A DNA stretch of 64,000 bases from Legionella cardiaca (GTDB lineage Bacteria; Pseudomonadota; Gammaproteobacteria; Legionellales; Legionellaceae), in assembly GCF_029026145.1 (NCBI RefSeq), contig NZ_CP119078.1:1673036-1737035 (forward strand). The letters are read 5' to 3'. Position 1 is the first letter of the stretch. Each line of letters begins with the position of its first letter. Below the pieces are notes generated by a model. The model was given only the letters and a program-made list of their open reading frames with translations. It searched no databases and was not told the origin of the DNA. Position numbers and translations under genes: made by a program. This document shows positions 1 to 15,165 of this stretch, piece after piece.

Positions 1-3000
1 TATTACCCGGGGCATGATCTAAAGGTTTTAACAAATTAAAACTATAAGCTCCGGTATTATTATCAAGAGTTAAAGTAAATACAGCAGCGCCACCTATGCC
101 GGCTGTTGCAGTCAGCGTACTGCCACTTATTGTATAACTTAATCCAATGCCACCAGAGCTAAGGCCCTGACTTTGCAAGGCACTGACATCAGTATTTAAA
201 CTATATGTCAGTGGCGCATCGGCACCAGACTGGAACAAGCTGGTAACACTGCCTGCAGCGGTTACTGCTTCTCCGGCCACATCCCCCGTGCCACCGGCAA
301 TACCGCCAGCCAAACCGTCTTCATCAACCGTGGCACTAACGGTATTGCTACTGGCAACCGGTGTGTCATCATTAACGGTAATCACCAGGCCACTGGCATT
401 CGCAGTCACCGTATCGCCATCACCGTCGGTCGCAGTAATGACAGAGCCAAGATTCAAGGTTAAATTATTTTCATTATTACCCGGAGCATGATCGAGGGCT
501 TTTAACAAGTTAAAGCTGTAATTGCCACTACCATCAAGAGTGAAGGTGAATACCGTCACAGCACCGGCTTTGGCGGTCAGGGTATTACCGCTGACTGCAT
601 AGGTTAAGGCAACGCCACCAGAGCTTAAACCTGCCAAAGCACTGGTGTTGCCATTTAAACTGTAGGTCAGCGGCGCATCGGCACCAGCCTGGAATAAACT
701 GGTAACACTGCCTGCAGCGGTTATTGCGTTTCCTGCCACATCCCCCGTACCACCGGAAATACCGCCAGCCAGGCCATCTTCATCAACCGTGGCACTAACG
801 GTATTGCTACTGGCAACCGGTGTGTCATCATTAACGGTAATCACCAGGCCATTGGCATTCGCAGTCACCGTATCGCCATCACGGTCGGTCGCAGTAATGA
901 CAGAGCCAAGATTCAAGGTTAAATTATTTTCATTATTACCCGGGGCATGATCGAGGGCTTTTAACAAGTTAAAGCTGTAATTGCCACTACCATCAAGAGT
1001 GAAGGTGAATACCGTCACAGCACCGGCTTTGGCGGTCAGGGTATTACCGCTGACTGTATAGGTTAAGGCAACGCCACCAGAGCTTAAACCTGCCAAAGCA
1101 CTGGTATTACCATTTAAACTGTAGGTTAGCGGCGCATCGGCACCAGCCTGGAACAAAATTGCAAGACTGCCCGTAACCGTCGTTGCCTCTCCTGCCACAT
1201 CTCCCGTACCACCAGCAATACCACCAGCCAGACCGTCCTCATCCACCGTTGCTGTTACTGACGTGTTTATAACAATTGGCGTGTCATCATTAACGGTAAT
1301 CACCAAACCATTTAAAGCACCTGTAACCATATCACCATCACGGTCGGTGGCTCTAATCATGGAACCAAGGTTAATGGATAAATTATTTTCATTACTACCA
1401 GCCGCATGATCTAAGGGTTGCAACAAATTAAAGCTGTAGGTACCGCTGCTATTAAGCGTTAAGATAAAGACCGCCATATTGCCTGCCAACGCAGTCAGGG
1501 TATTGCCACTTACCGTGTAACTTAAGCCAACCCCACCGGAACTCAGCCCTTGATTTTCTAAAGCGGTGGTGGCGGTATTTAAACTATAAGTCAGTGGCGC
1601 ATCAGCACCAGCCTGGAAAAGGCTTGCAAGACTGCCTACAGCGGTTACTGCGTTCCCTGCCACATCCCCCGTGCCGCCGGCAATACCGCCAGGCAAACCG
1701 TCTTCATCAACCGTGGCTATTACTGAAGTATTTGTCGCAATTGGCGTGTCATCATTAACGGTAATCACCAGGCCACTGGCATTCGCAGTCACCGTATCGC
1801 CATCACGGTCGGTCGCAGTAATGACAGAGCCAAGATTCAAGGTTAAATTATTTTCATTATTACCCGGAGCATGATCGAGGGCTTTTAACAAGTTAAAGCT
1901 GTAATTGCCACTACCATCAAGAGTGAAGGTGAATACCGTCACAGCACCGGCTTTGGCGGTCAGGGTATTACCGCTGACTGCATAGGTTAAGGCAACGCCA
2001 CCAGAGCTTAAACCTGCCAAAGCACTGGTGTTGCCATTTAAACTGTAGGTCAGTGGCGCATCGGCACCAGCCTGGAATAAACTGGTTACACTGCCACTTG
2101 CAGCGATTGCCTCTCCTGCCACATCTCCCGTGCCACCGGCAATACCACCAGTCAGACCATCTTCATCAACCGTAGCTGTGACTTGCGCGCTACTGGCAAC
2201 CGGTGTGTCATCATTAACGGTAATCACCAAACCATTTAAAGCAGCAGTCACCGTATCGCCATCACCGTCGGTGGCTCTAATCATGGAGCCAAGGTTAATG
2301 AGGATATCATTTTCATTGCTGCCGGCCGCATGATCTAAGGGTTGCAACAAATTAAAACTGTAGGCACCGGTGCTGCCATTAAGCGTTAAGGTAAAGACTG
2401 CCACGTTGCCTGCCAACGCGGTCAGGGTATTGCCATTCACCGTGTAACTTAAGCCAACGCCACCGGAGCTTAATTCCTGATTTTCCAAAGCGGTGGTGGC
2501 GGTATTTAAACTGTAAGCCAGCGGCGCATCAGCACCAGCCTGGAATAAACTGGTTACACTGCCACTTGCAGCAATTGCTTCTCCTGCCACATCCCCCGTG
2601 CCACCGGCAATACCGCCAGCCAGACCGTCTTCATCAACCGTGGCACTAACGGTATTGCTACTGGCAATCGGCGTGTCATCATTAACGGTAATCACCAAAC
2701 CATTTAAAGCAGCAGTCACCGTATCGCCATCACCGTCGGTCGCAGTAATGACAGAGCCAAGGTTCAAGGTTAAATTATTTTCATTATTACCCGGGGCATG
2801 ATCAAGGGCTTTTAACAAGTTAAAGCTGTAATTGCCACTACCATCAAGAGTGAAGGTGAATACTGTCACAGAACCGGCTTTGGCGGTCAGGGTATTACCG
2901 CTGACTGCATAGGTTAAGGCAACCCCACCAGAGCTTAAACCTGCCAAAGCACTGGTGTTGCCATTTAAACTGTAAGTCAGCGGCGCATCAGCACCAGACT

Positions 3001-6000
3001 GGAACAAGCTGGTAACACTGCCACTTGCAGTGATTGCTTCTCCGGCCACATCCCCCGTACCACCGGCAATACCGCCAGCCAGACCGTCTTCATCAACCGT
3101 GGCACTAACGGTATTGCTACTGGCAATCGGCGTGTCATCATTAACGGTAATCACCAAACCATTTAAAGCAGCAGTCACCGTATCGCCATCACCGTCGGTC
3201 GCAGTAATGACAGAGCCAAGGTTCAAGGTTAAATTATTTTCATTATTACCCGGGGCATGATCAAGGGCTTTTAACAAGTTAAAGCTGTAATTGCCACTAC
3301 CATCAAGAGTGAAGGTGAATACTGTCACAGAACCGGCTTTGGCGGTCAGGGTATTACCGCTGACTGCATAGGTTAAGGCAACCCCACCAGAGCTTAAACC
3401 TGCCAAAGCACTGGTGTTGCCATTTAAACTGTAAGTCAGCGGCGCATCAGCACCAGACTGGAACAAGCTGGTAACACTGCCACTTGCAGTGATTGCTTCT
3501 CCGGCCACATCCCCCGTACCACCGGCAATACCGCCAGCCAGACCGTCTTCATCAACCGTGGCACTAACGGTATTGCTACTGGCAACCGGTGTGTCATCAT
3601 TAACGGTAATCACCAGGCCACTGGCATTCGCAGTCACCGTATCGCCATCACCGTCGGTGACTCTAATCATGGAGCCAAGATTAATAAGAATATCATTTTC
3701 ATTACTGCCGGCCGCATGATCTAAAGGTTGCAACAAATTAAAACTGTAGGCACCGGTGCTGCTATTAAGCGTTAAGGTAAAGACCGCCACATTGCCTGCC
3801 AACGCGGTCAGAGTATTACCATTCACCGTGTAACTTAAGCCAACGCCACCGGAGCTTAATTCCTGATTTTCCAAAGCGGTGGTAGAAGTATTTAAACTGT
3901 AAGTCAGTGGCGCATCGGCACCAGACTGGAATAAACTGGTAACACTGCCTGCAGCGGTTACTGCTTCTCCTGCCACATCCCCCGTGCCACCGGCAATACC
4001 GCCAGCCAGGCCATCTTCATCAACCGTAGCACTAACGGTATTACTACTGGCAATCGGCGTGTCATCATTAATCGTAATCACCAGGCCACTGGCATTCGCA
4101 GTCACCGTATCGCCATCACGATCGGTCGCAGTAATGACAGAGCCAAGATTCAAGGTTAAATTATTTTCATTATTACCCGGGGCATGATCGAGGGCTTTTA
4201 ACAAGTTAAAGCTGTAATTGCCACTACCATCAAGAGTGAAGGTGAATACCGTCACAGCACCGGCTTTGGCGGTCAGGGTATTACCGCTGACTGCATAGGT
4301 TAAGGCAACGCCACCAGAGCTTAAACCTGCCAAAGCACTGGTGTTGCCATTTAAACTGTAGGTCAGTGGCGCATCGGCACCAGCCTGGAATAAACTGGTT
4401 ACACTGCCTGCAGCGGTTATTGCGTTTCCTGCCACATCCCCCGTACCACCGGAAATACCGCCAGCCAGACCGTCTTCATCAACCGTGGCACTAACGGTAT
4501 TGCTACTGGCAACCGGTGTGTCATCATTAACGGTAATCACCAGGCCATTGGCATTCGCAGTCACCGTATCGCCATCACGGTCGGTCGCAGTAATGACAGA
4601 GCCAAGATTCAAGGTTAAATTATTTTCATTATTACCCGGGGCATGATCGAGGGCTTTTAACAAGTTAAAGCTGTAATTGCCACTACCATCAAGAGTGAAG
4701 GTGAATACCGTCACAGCACCGGCTTTGGCGGTCAGGGTATTACCGCTGACTGTATAGGTTAAGGCAACGCCACCAGAGCTTAAACCTGCCAAAGCACTGG
4801 TATTACCATTTAAACTGTAGGTTAGCGGCGCATCGGCACCAGCCTGGAACAAAATTGCAAGACTGCCCGTAACCGTTGTTGCCTCTCCTGCCACATCTCC
4901 CGTGCCACCGGCAATACCACCAGCCAGACCGTCCTCATCCACCGTTGCTGTTACTGACGTGTTTATAACAATTGGCGTGTCATCATTAACGGTAATCACC
5001 AAACCATTTAAAGCACCTGTAACCATATCACCATCACGGTCGGTGGCTCTAATCATGGAACCAAGGTTAATGGATAAATTATTTTCATTACTACCAGCCG
5101 CATGATCTAAGGGTTGCAACAAATTAAAGCTGTAGGTACCGCTGCTATTAAGCGTTAAGATAAAGACCGCCGTGTTGCCTGCCAACGCAGTCAGGGTATT
5201 GCCACTTACCGTGTAACTTAAGCCAACCCCACCGGAACTCAGCCCTTGATTTTCTAAAGCGGTGGTGGCGGTATTTAAACTATAAGTCAGTGGCGCATCA
5301 GCACCAGCCTGGAAAAGGCTTGCAAGACTGCCTACAGCGGTTACTGCGTTCCCTGCCACATCCCCCGTGCCGCCGGCAATACCGCCAGGCAAACCGTCTT
5401 CATCAACCGTGGCTATTACTGAAGTATTTGTCGCAATTGGCGTGTCATCATTAACGGTAATCACCAGGCCACTGGCATTCGCAGTCACCGTATCGCCATC
5501 ACGGTCGGTCGCAGTAATGACAGAGCCAAGATTCAAGGTTAAATTATTTTCATTATTACCCGGAGCATGATCGAGGGCTTTTAACAAGTTAAAGCTGTAA
5601 TTGCCACTACCATCAAGAGTGAAGGTGAATACCGTCACAGCACCGGCTTTGGCGGTCAGGGTATTACCGCTGACTGCATAGGTTAAGGCAACGCCACCAG
5701 AGCTTAAACCTGCCAAAGCACTGGTGTTGCCATTTAAACTGTAGGTCAGTGGCGCATCGGCACCAGCCTGGAATAAACTGGTTACACTGCCACTTGCAGC
5801 GATTGCCTCTCCTGCCACATCTCCCGTGCCACCGGCAATACCACCAGTCAGACCATCTTCATCAACCGTAGCTGTGACTTGCGCGCTACTGGCAACCGGT
5901 GTGTCATCATTAACGGTAATCACCAAACCATTTAAAGCAGCAGTCACCGTATCGCCATCACCGTCGGTGGCTCTAATCATGGAGCCAAGGTTAATGAGGA

Positions 6001-9000
6001 TATCATTTTCATTGCTGCCGGCCGCATGATCTAAGGGTTGCAACAAATTAAAACTGTAGGCACCGGTGCTGCCATTAAGCGTTAAGGTAAAGACTGCCAC
6101 GTTGCCTGCCAACGCGGTCAGGGTATTGCCATTCACCGTGTAACTTAAGCCAACGCCACCGGAGCTTAATTCCTGATTTTCCAAAGCGGTGGTAGAAGTA
6201 TTTAAACTGTAAGTCAGTGGCGCATCGGCACCAGCCTGGAACAAGCTGGTAACACTGCCACTTGCAGTGATTGCTTCTCCGGCCACATCCCCCGTGCCAC
6301 CGGCAATACCGCCAGCCAGACCGTCTTCATCAACCGTGGCACTAACGGTATTACTACTGGCAATCGGCGTGTCATCATTAACGGTAATCACCAAACCATT
6401 TAAAGCAGCAGTCACCGTATCGCCATCACCGTCGGTGGCTCTAATCATGGAGCCAAGGTTAATGAGGATGTCATTTTCATTACTGCCGGCCGCATGATCT
6501 AAAGGTTGCAACAAATTAAAACTGTAGGCACCGGTGCTGCCATTAAGCGTTAAGGTAAAGACTGCCACATTGCCTGCCAACGCGGTCAGGGTATTGCCAT
6601 TCACCGTGTAACTTAAGCCAACGCCACCGGAGCTTAATTCCTGATTTTCCAAAGCGGTGGTGGCGGTATTTAAACTGTAAGTCAGTGGCGCATCGGCACC
6701 AGACTGGAATAAACTGGTTACACTGCCACTTGCAGCGATTGCCTCTCCTGCCACATCTCCCGTGCCACCGGCAATACCGCCAGCCAGACCGTCTTCATCA
6801 ACCGTAGCACTAACGGTATTGCTACTGGCAACCGGTGTGTCATCATTAACGGTAATCACCAGGCCATTGGCATTCGCAGTCACCGTATCGCCATCACGGT
6901 CGGTCGCAGTAATGACAGAGCCAAGATTCAAGGTTAAATTATTTTCATTATTACCCGGGGCATGATCGAGGGCTTTTAACAAGTTAAAGCTGTAATTGCC
7001 ACTACCATCAAGAGTGAAGGTGAATACCGTCACAGCACCGGCTTTGGCGGTCAGGGTATTACCGCTGACTGTATAGGTTAAGGCAACGCCACCAGAACTT
7101 AAACCTGCCAAAGCACTGGTATTGCCATTTAAACTGTAAGTCAGCGGCGCATCAGCACCAGACTGGAATAAACTGGTTACACTGCCACTTGCAGCGATTG
7201 CCTCTCCTGCCACATCCCCCGTGCCACCGGCAATACCACCAGCCAGACCGTCTTCATCAACCGTAGCTGTGACTTGCGCGCTACTGGCAACCGGTGTGTC
7301 ATCATTTACGGTAATCACCAGACCACTGGCATTCGCTGTCACCGTATCGCCATCACCGTCGGTGACTCTAATCATGGAGCCAAGATTAATAAGAATATCA
7401 TTTTCATTACTGCCGGCCGCATGATCTAAGGGTTGCAACAAATTAAAGCTGTAGGTACCGCTGCTATTAAGCGTTAAGATAAAGACCGCCGTGTTGCCTG
7501 CCAACGCAGTCAGGGTATTGCCACTTACCGTGTAACTTAAGCCAACCCCACCGGAACTCAGCCCTTGATTTTCTAAAGCGGTGGTGGCGGTATTTAAACT
7601 ATAAGTCAGTGGCGCATCAGCACCAGACTGGAATAAACTGGTAACACTGCCTGCAGCGGTTACTGCTTCTCCTGCCACATCCCCCGTGCCACCGGCAATA
7701 CCGCCAGCCAGGCCATCTTCATCAACCGTAGCACTAACGGTATTACTACTGGCAATCGGCGTGTCATCATTAATCGTAATCACCAGGCCACTGGCATTCG
7801 CAGTCACCGTATCGCCATCACGATCGGTCGCAGTAATGACAGAGCCAAGATTCAAGGTTAAATTATTTTCATTATTACCCGGGGCATGATCGAGGGCTTT
7901 TAACAAGTTAAAGCTGTAATTGCCACTACCATCAAGAGTGAAGGTGAATACCGTCACAGCACCGGCTTTGGCGGTCAGGGTATTACCGCTGACTGCATAG
8001 GTTAAGGCAACGCCACCAGAGCTTAAACCTGCCAAAGCACTGGTGTTGCCATTTAAACTGTAGGTCAGTGGCGCATCGGCACCAGCCTGGAATAAACTGG
8101 TTACACTGCCTGCAGCGGTTATTGCGTTTCCTGCCACATCCCCCGTACCACCGGCAATACCGCCAGCCAGACCGTCTTCATCAACCGTGGCACTAACGGT
8201 ATTACTACTGGCAACCGGTGTGTCATCATTAACGGTAATCACCAGGCCATTGGCATTCGCAGTCACCGTATCGCCATCACGGTCGGTCGCAGTAATGACA
8301 GAGCCAAGATTCAAGGTTAAATTATTTTCATTATTACCCGGGGCATGATCGAGGGCTTTTAACAAGTTAAAGCTGTAATTGCCACTACCATCAAGAGTGA
8401 AGGTGAATACCGTCACAGCACCGGCTTTGGCGGTCAGGGTATTACCGCTGACTGTATAGGTTAAGGCAACGCCACCAGAACTTAAACCTGCCAAAGCACT
8501 GGTATTGCCATTTAAACTGTAGGTTAGCGGCGCATCGGCACCAGCCTGGAACAAAATTGCAAGACTACCCGTAACCGTCGTTGCCTCTCCTGCCACATCT
8601 CCCGTACCACCAGCAATACCACCAGCCAGACCGTCCTCATCCACCGTTGCTGTTACTGACGTGTTTATAACAATTGGCGTGTCATCATTAACGGTAATCA
8701 CCAAACCATTTAAAGCACCTGTAACCGTATCACCATCACGGTCGGTGGCTCTAATCATGGAACCAAGGTTAATGGATAAATTATTTTCATTACTACCAGC
8801 CGCATGATCTAAAGGTTGTAACAAATTAAAGCTGTAGGTACCGCCGCTGCTATTAAGCGTTAAGATAAAGACCGCCATATTGCCTGCCAACGCAGTCAGG
8901 GTATTGCCACTTACCGTGTAACTTAAGCCAACCCCACCGGAACTCAGCCCTTGATTTTCTAAAGCGGTGGTGGCGGTATTTAAACTATAAGTCAGTGGCG

Positions 9001-12000
9001 CATCAGCACCAGCCTGGAAAAGGCTTGCAAGACTGCCTACAGCGGTTACTGCGTTCCCTGCCACATCCCCCGTGCCGCCGGCAATACCGCCAGGCAAACC
9101 GTCTTCATCAACCGTGGCTATTACTGAAGTATTTGTCGCAATTGGCGTGTCATCATTAACGGTAATCACCAGGCCACTGGCATTCGCAGTCACCGTATCG
9201 CCATCACGGTCGGTCGCAGTAATGACAGAGCCAAGATTCAAGGTTAAATTATTTTCATTATTACCCGGAGCATGATCGAGGGCTTTTAACAAGTTAAAGC
9301 TGTAATTGCCACTACCATCAAGAGTGAAGGTGAATACCGTCACAGCACCGGCTTTGGCGGTCAGGGTATTACCGCTGACTGCATAGGTTAAGGCAACGCC
9401 ACCAGAGCTTAAACCTGCCAAAGCACTGGTGTTGCCATTTAAACTGTAGGTCAGTGGCGCATCGGCACCAGCCTGGAATAAACTGGTTACACTGCCACTT
9501 GCAGCGACTGCCTCTCCTGCCACATCCCCCGTGCCACCGGCAATACCACCAGCCAGACCATCTTCATCAACCGTAGCTGTGACTTGCGCGCTACTGGCAA
9601 TCGGTGTGTCATCATTAACGGTAATCACCAAACCATTTAAAGCAGCAGTCACCGTATCGCCATCACCGTCGGTGGCTTTAATCATAGAGCCAAGGTTAAT
9701 GAGGATATCATTTTCATTACTGCCGGCCGCATGATCTAAAGGTTGCAACAAATTAAAACTGTAGGCACCGGTGCTGCTATTAAGCGTTAAGGTAAAGACC
9801 GCCACATTGCCTGCCAACGCAGTCAGGGTATTGCCATTCACCGTGTAACTTAAGCCAACGCCACCGGAACTTAATTCCTGATTTTCCAAAGCGGTGGTAG
9901 AAGTATTTAAACTGTAAGTCAGTGGCGCATCGGCACCAGCCTGAAACAAGCTGGTTACACTGCCACTTGCAGCAATTGCTTCTCCGGCCACATCCCCCGT
10001 GCCACCGGCAATACCACCAGCCAGGCCGTCTTCATCAACCGTGGCTGTGACTTGCGCGCTACTGGCAACCGGTGTGTCATCATTAATCGTAATCACCAGG
10101 CCACTGGCATTCGCAGTCACCGTATCGCCATCACCGTCGGTGGCTCTAATCATGGAGCCAAGGTTAATGAGGATATCATTTTCATTGCTGCCGGCCGCAT
10201 GATCTAAGGGTTGCAACAAATTAAAACTGTAGGCACCGGTGCTGCTATTAAGCGTTAAGGTAAAGACCGCCACATTGCCTGCCAACGCAGTCAGGGTATT
10301 GCCATTCACCGTGTAACTTAAGCCAACGCCACCGGAACTTAATTCCTGATTTTCTAAAGCGGTGGTAGAAGTATTTAAACTGTAAGTCAGTGGCGCATCG
10401 GCACCAGCCTGGAACAGGCTTGCAAGACTGCCTACAGCGGTTACTGCGTTCCCTGCCACATCCCCCGTGCCGCCGGCAATACCGCCAGGCAAACCGTCTT
10501 CATCAACCGTGGCTATTACTGAAGTATTTGTCGCAATTGGCGTGTCATCATTAACGGTAATCACCAGGCCACTGGCATTCGCAGTCACCGTATCGCCATC
10601 ACGGTCGGTCGCAGTAATGACAGAGCCAAGATTCAAGGTTAAATTATTTTCATTATTACCCGGGGCATGATCGAGGGCTTTTAACAAGTTAAAGCTGTAA
10701 TTGCCACTACCATCAAGAGTGAAGGTGAATACCGTCACAGCACCGGCTTTGGCGGTCAGGGTATTACCGCTGACTGCATAGGTTAAGGCAACGCCACCAG
10801 AGCTTAAACCTGCCAAAGCACTGGTGTTGCCATTTAAACTGTAGGTCAGTGGCACATCGGCACCAGCCTGGAATAAACTGGTTACACTGCCACTTGCAGC
10901 GATTGCCTCTCCTGCCACATCCCCCGTGCCACCGGCAATACCACCAGCCAGACCATCTTCATCAACCGTAGCTGTGACTTGCGCGCTACTGGCAATCGGT
11001 GTGTCATCATTAACGGTAATCACCAAACCATTTAAAGCAGCAGTCACCGTATCGCCATCACCGTCGGTGGCTTTAATCATAGAGCCAAGGTTAATGAGGA
11101 TATCATTTTCATTGCTGCCGGCCGCATGATCTAAGGGTTGCAACAAATTAAAACTGTAGGCACCGGTGCTGCTATTAAGCGTTAAGGTAAAGACTGCCAC
11201 ATTGCCTGCCAACGCGGTCAGGGTATTGCCATTCACCGTGTAACTTAAGCCAACGCCACCGGAACTTAATTCCTGATTTTCTAATGCGGTGGTAGAAGTA
11301 TTTAAACTGTAAGTCAGCGGCGCATCAGCACCAGCCTGGAATAAACTGGTTACACTGCCTGCAGCGGTTACTGCTTCTCCTGCCACATCCCCCGTGCCAC
11401 CGGCAATACCGCCAGCCAGACCGTCTTCATCAACCGTGGCTGTGACTTGCGCGCTACTGGCAACCGGTGTGTCATCATTTACGGTAATCACCAGGCCACT
11501 GGCATTCGCAGTCACCGTATCGCCATCACCGTCGGTGGCTCTAATCATGGAGCCAAGGTTAATAAGAATATCATTTTCATTACTGCCGGCCGCATGATCT
11601 AAAGGTTGCAGCAAATTAAAGCTGTAGGCACCGGTGCTGCTATTAAGCGTTAAGGTAAAGACTGCCACATTGCCTGCCAACGCGGTCAGGGTATTGCCAC
11701 TTACCGTGTAACTTAAGCCAACGCCACCGGAGCTTAATTCCTGATTTTCCAAAGCGGTGGTGGCGGTATTTAAACTGTAAGTCAGTGGCGCATCGGCACC
11801 AGCCTGGAATAAACTGGTTACACTGCCACTTGCAGCGATTGCCTCTCCTGCCACATCTCCCGTGCCACCGGCAATACCGCCAGCCAGACCGTCTTCATCA
11901 ACCGTGGCACTAACGGTATTGCTACTGGCAACCGGTGTGTCATCATTAACGGTAATCACCAGGCCACTGGCATTCGCAGTCACCGTATCGCCATCACGGT

Positions 12001-15000
12001 CAGTCGCAGTAATGACAGAGCCAAGATTCAAGGTTAAATTATTTTCATTATTACCCGGGGCATGATCGAGGGCTTTTAACAAGTTAAAGCTGTAATTGCC
12101 ACTACCATCAAGAGTGAAGGTGAATACCGTCACAGCACCGGCTTTGGCGGTCAGGGTATTACCGCTGACTGCATAGGTTAAGGCAACGCCACCAGAGCTT
12201 AAACCTGCCAAAGCACTGGTGTTGCCATTTAAACTGTAGGTCAGTGGCGCATCGGCACCAGCCTGGAATAAACTGGTTACACTGCCACTTGCAGCGATTG
12301 CCTCTCCTGCCACATCCCCCGTGCCACCGGCAATACCACCAGCCAGACCATCTTCATCAACCGTAGCTGTGACTTGCGCGCTACTGGCAATCGGTGTGTC
12401 ATCATTAACGGTAATCACCAAACCATTTAAAGCAGCAGTCACCGTATCGCCATCACCGTCGGTGGCTTTAATCATAGAGCCAAGGTTAATGAGGATATCA
12501 TTTTCATTACTGCCGGCCGCATGATCTAAAGGTTGCAACAAATTAAAACTGTAGGCACCGGTGCTGCTATTAAGCGTTAAGGTAAAGACCGCCACATTGC
12601 CTGCCAACGCAGTCAGGGTATTGCCATTCACCGTGTAACTTAAGCCAACGCCACCGGAACTTAATTCCTGATTTTCCAAAGCGGTGGTAGAAGTATTTAA
12701 ACTGTAAGTCAGTGGCGCATCGGCACCAGCCTGAAACAAGCTGGTTACACTGCCACTTGCAGCAATTGCTTCTCCGGCCACATCCCCCGTGCCACCGGCA
12801 ATACCACCAGCCAGGCCGTCTTCATCAACCGTGGCTGTGACTTGCGCGCTACTGGCAACCGGTGTGTCATCATTAATCGTAATCACCAGGCCACTGGCAT
12901 TCGCAGTCACCGTATCGCCATCACCGTCGGTCGCAGTAATGACAGAGCCAAGATTCAAGGTTAAATTATTTTCATTATTACCCGGGGCATGATCGAGGGC
13001 TTTTAACAAGTTAAAGCTGTAATTGCCACTACCATCAAGAGTGAAGGTGAATACCGTCACAGCACCGGCTTTGGCGGTCAGGGTATTACCGCTGACTGCA
13101 TAGGTTAAGGCAACGCCACCAGAGCTTAAACCTGCCAAAGCACTGGTGTTGCCATTTAAACTGTAGGTCAGTGGCGCATCGGCACCAGCCTGGAATAAAC
13201 TGGTTACACTGCCACTTGCAGCGATTGCCTCTCCTGCCACATCCCCCGTGCCACCGGCAATACCACCAGCCAGACCATCTTCATCAACCGTAGCTGTGAC
13301 TTGCGCGCTACTGGCAACCGGTGTGTCATCATTAACGGTAATCACCAAACCATTTAAAGCAGCAGTCACCGTATCGCCATCACCGTCGGTGGCTCTAATC
13401 ATGGAGCCAAGGTTAATGAGGATATCATTTTCATTGCTGCCGGCCGCATGATCTAAGGGTTGCAACAAATTAAAACTGTAGGCACCGGTGCTGCCATTAA
13501 GCGTTAAGGTAAAGACTGCCACATTGCCTGCCAACGCGGTCAGGGTATTGCCATTCACCGTGTAACTTAAGCCAACGCCACCGGAGCTTAATTCCTGATT
13601 ATCTAAAGCACTGGTATTGCCATTTAAACTGTAAGTCAGCGGCGCATCAGCACCAGACTGGAATAAACTGGTAACACTGCCACTTGCAGTGACTGCTTCT
13701 CCTGCCACATCCCCCGTGCCACCGGCAATACCACCAGCCAGGCCGTCTTCATCAACCGTAGCTGTGACTTGCGCGCTACTGGCAATCGGCGTGTCATCAT
13801 TGACGGTAATCACCAGGCCACTGGCATTCGCAGTCACCGTATCGCCATCACCGTCGGTGGCTTTAATCATAGAGCCAAGGTTAATGAGGATATCATTTTC
13901 ATTACTGCCGGCCGCATGATCTAAAGGTTGCAACAAATTAAAACTGTAGGCACCGGTGCTGCTATTAAGCGTTAAGGTAAAGACCGCCACATTGCCTGCC
14001 AACGCGGTCAGGGTATTGCCATTCACCGTGTAACTTAAGCCAACGCCACCGGAGCTTAATTCCTGATTTTCCAAAGCGGTGGTGGCGGTATTTAAACTGT
14101 AAGTCAGTGGCGCATCAGCACCAGACTGGAATAAACTGGTAACACTGCCTGCAGCGGTTACTGCTTCTCCTGCCACATCCCCCGTACCACCGGCAATACC
14201 ACCAGCCAGGCCGTCTTCATCAACCGTGGCACTAACGGTATTGCTACTGGCAATCGGCGTGTCATCATTAACGGTAATCACCAAACCATTTAAAGCAGCA
14301 GTCACCGTATCGCCATCACCGTCGGTGGCTTTAATCATAGAGCCAAGGTTAATGAGGATATCATTTTCATTGCTGCCGGCCGCATGATCTAAAGGTTGCA
14401 ACAAATTAAAACTGTAGGCACCGGTGCTGCTATTAAGCGTTAAGGTAAAGACCGCCACATTGCCTGCCAACGCGGTCAGGGTATTGCCATTCACCGTGTA
14501 ACTTAAGCCAACGCCACCGGAGCTTAATTCCTGATTTTCCAAAGCGGTGGTAGAAGTATTTAAACTGTAAGTCAGTGGCGCATCGGCACCAGCCTGGAAT
14601 AAACTGGTAACACTGCCTGCAGCGGTTACTGCTTCTCCTGCCACATCTCCCGTGCCACCGGCAATACCGCCAGCCAGGCCGTCTTCATCAACCGTAGCTG
14701 TGACTTGCGCGCTACTGGCAATCGGCGTGTCATCATTAATCGTAATCACCAGGCCACTGGCATTCGCAGTCACCGTATCGCCATCACCGTCGGTGGCTTT
14801 AATCATAGAGCCAAGGTTAATGAGGATATCATTTTCATTGCTGCCGGCCGCATGATCTAAGGGTTGCAACAAATTAAAACTGTAGGCACCGGTGCTGCTA
14901 TTAAGCGTTAAGGTAAAGACCGCCACATTGCCTGCCAACGCAGTCAGGGTATTGCCATTCACCGTGTAACTTAAGCCAACGCCACCGGAACTTAATTCCT

Positions 15001-15165
15001 GATTTTCCAAAGCGGTGGTAGAAGTATTTAAACTGTAAGTCAGTGGTGCATCAGCACCAGCCTGGAATAAACTGGTAACACTGCCTGCAGCGGTTACTGC
15101 TTCTCCTGCCACATCCCCCGTGCCACCGGCAATACCACCAGCCAGACCGTCTTCATCTACAATTA
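1..15165 (-). repeat. Tandem array of 459/465/468-bp adhesin repeats (33 anchor sites)
   Basis: The conserved anchor encoding GGIAGGTGDVAGE recurs 33 times, from 288 to 15120, at spacings of only 459, 465 or 468 bp, all multiples of three, so the reading frame is kept. Units resemble the repeat type annotated as T1SS-143 or DUF5801 (from memory). Within units, three variable blocks change independently. Two nested higher-order duplications are visible: an 8-unit period (the unit at 1671 recurs at 5367 and 9072) and a 3-unit period of 1395 bp (9531, 10926, 12321). The array continues past the left edge. Confidence 0.95.

Noticed and set aside
288..14855. Repeated plus-strand open frames of 67-76 codons beginning (M)PPAIPP along the first 15 kb
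   Set aside because: They are antisense shadows of the adhesin repeats: always the same phase, no ribosome sites, and the minus frame is continuously open with sensible domains.
1..15165. CRISPR array as an explanation for the regular repeats
   Set aside because: Units are over 450 bp, coding and lack short direct repeats with unique spacers.
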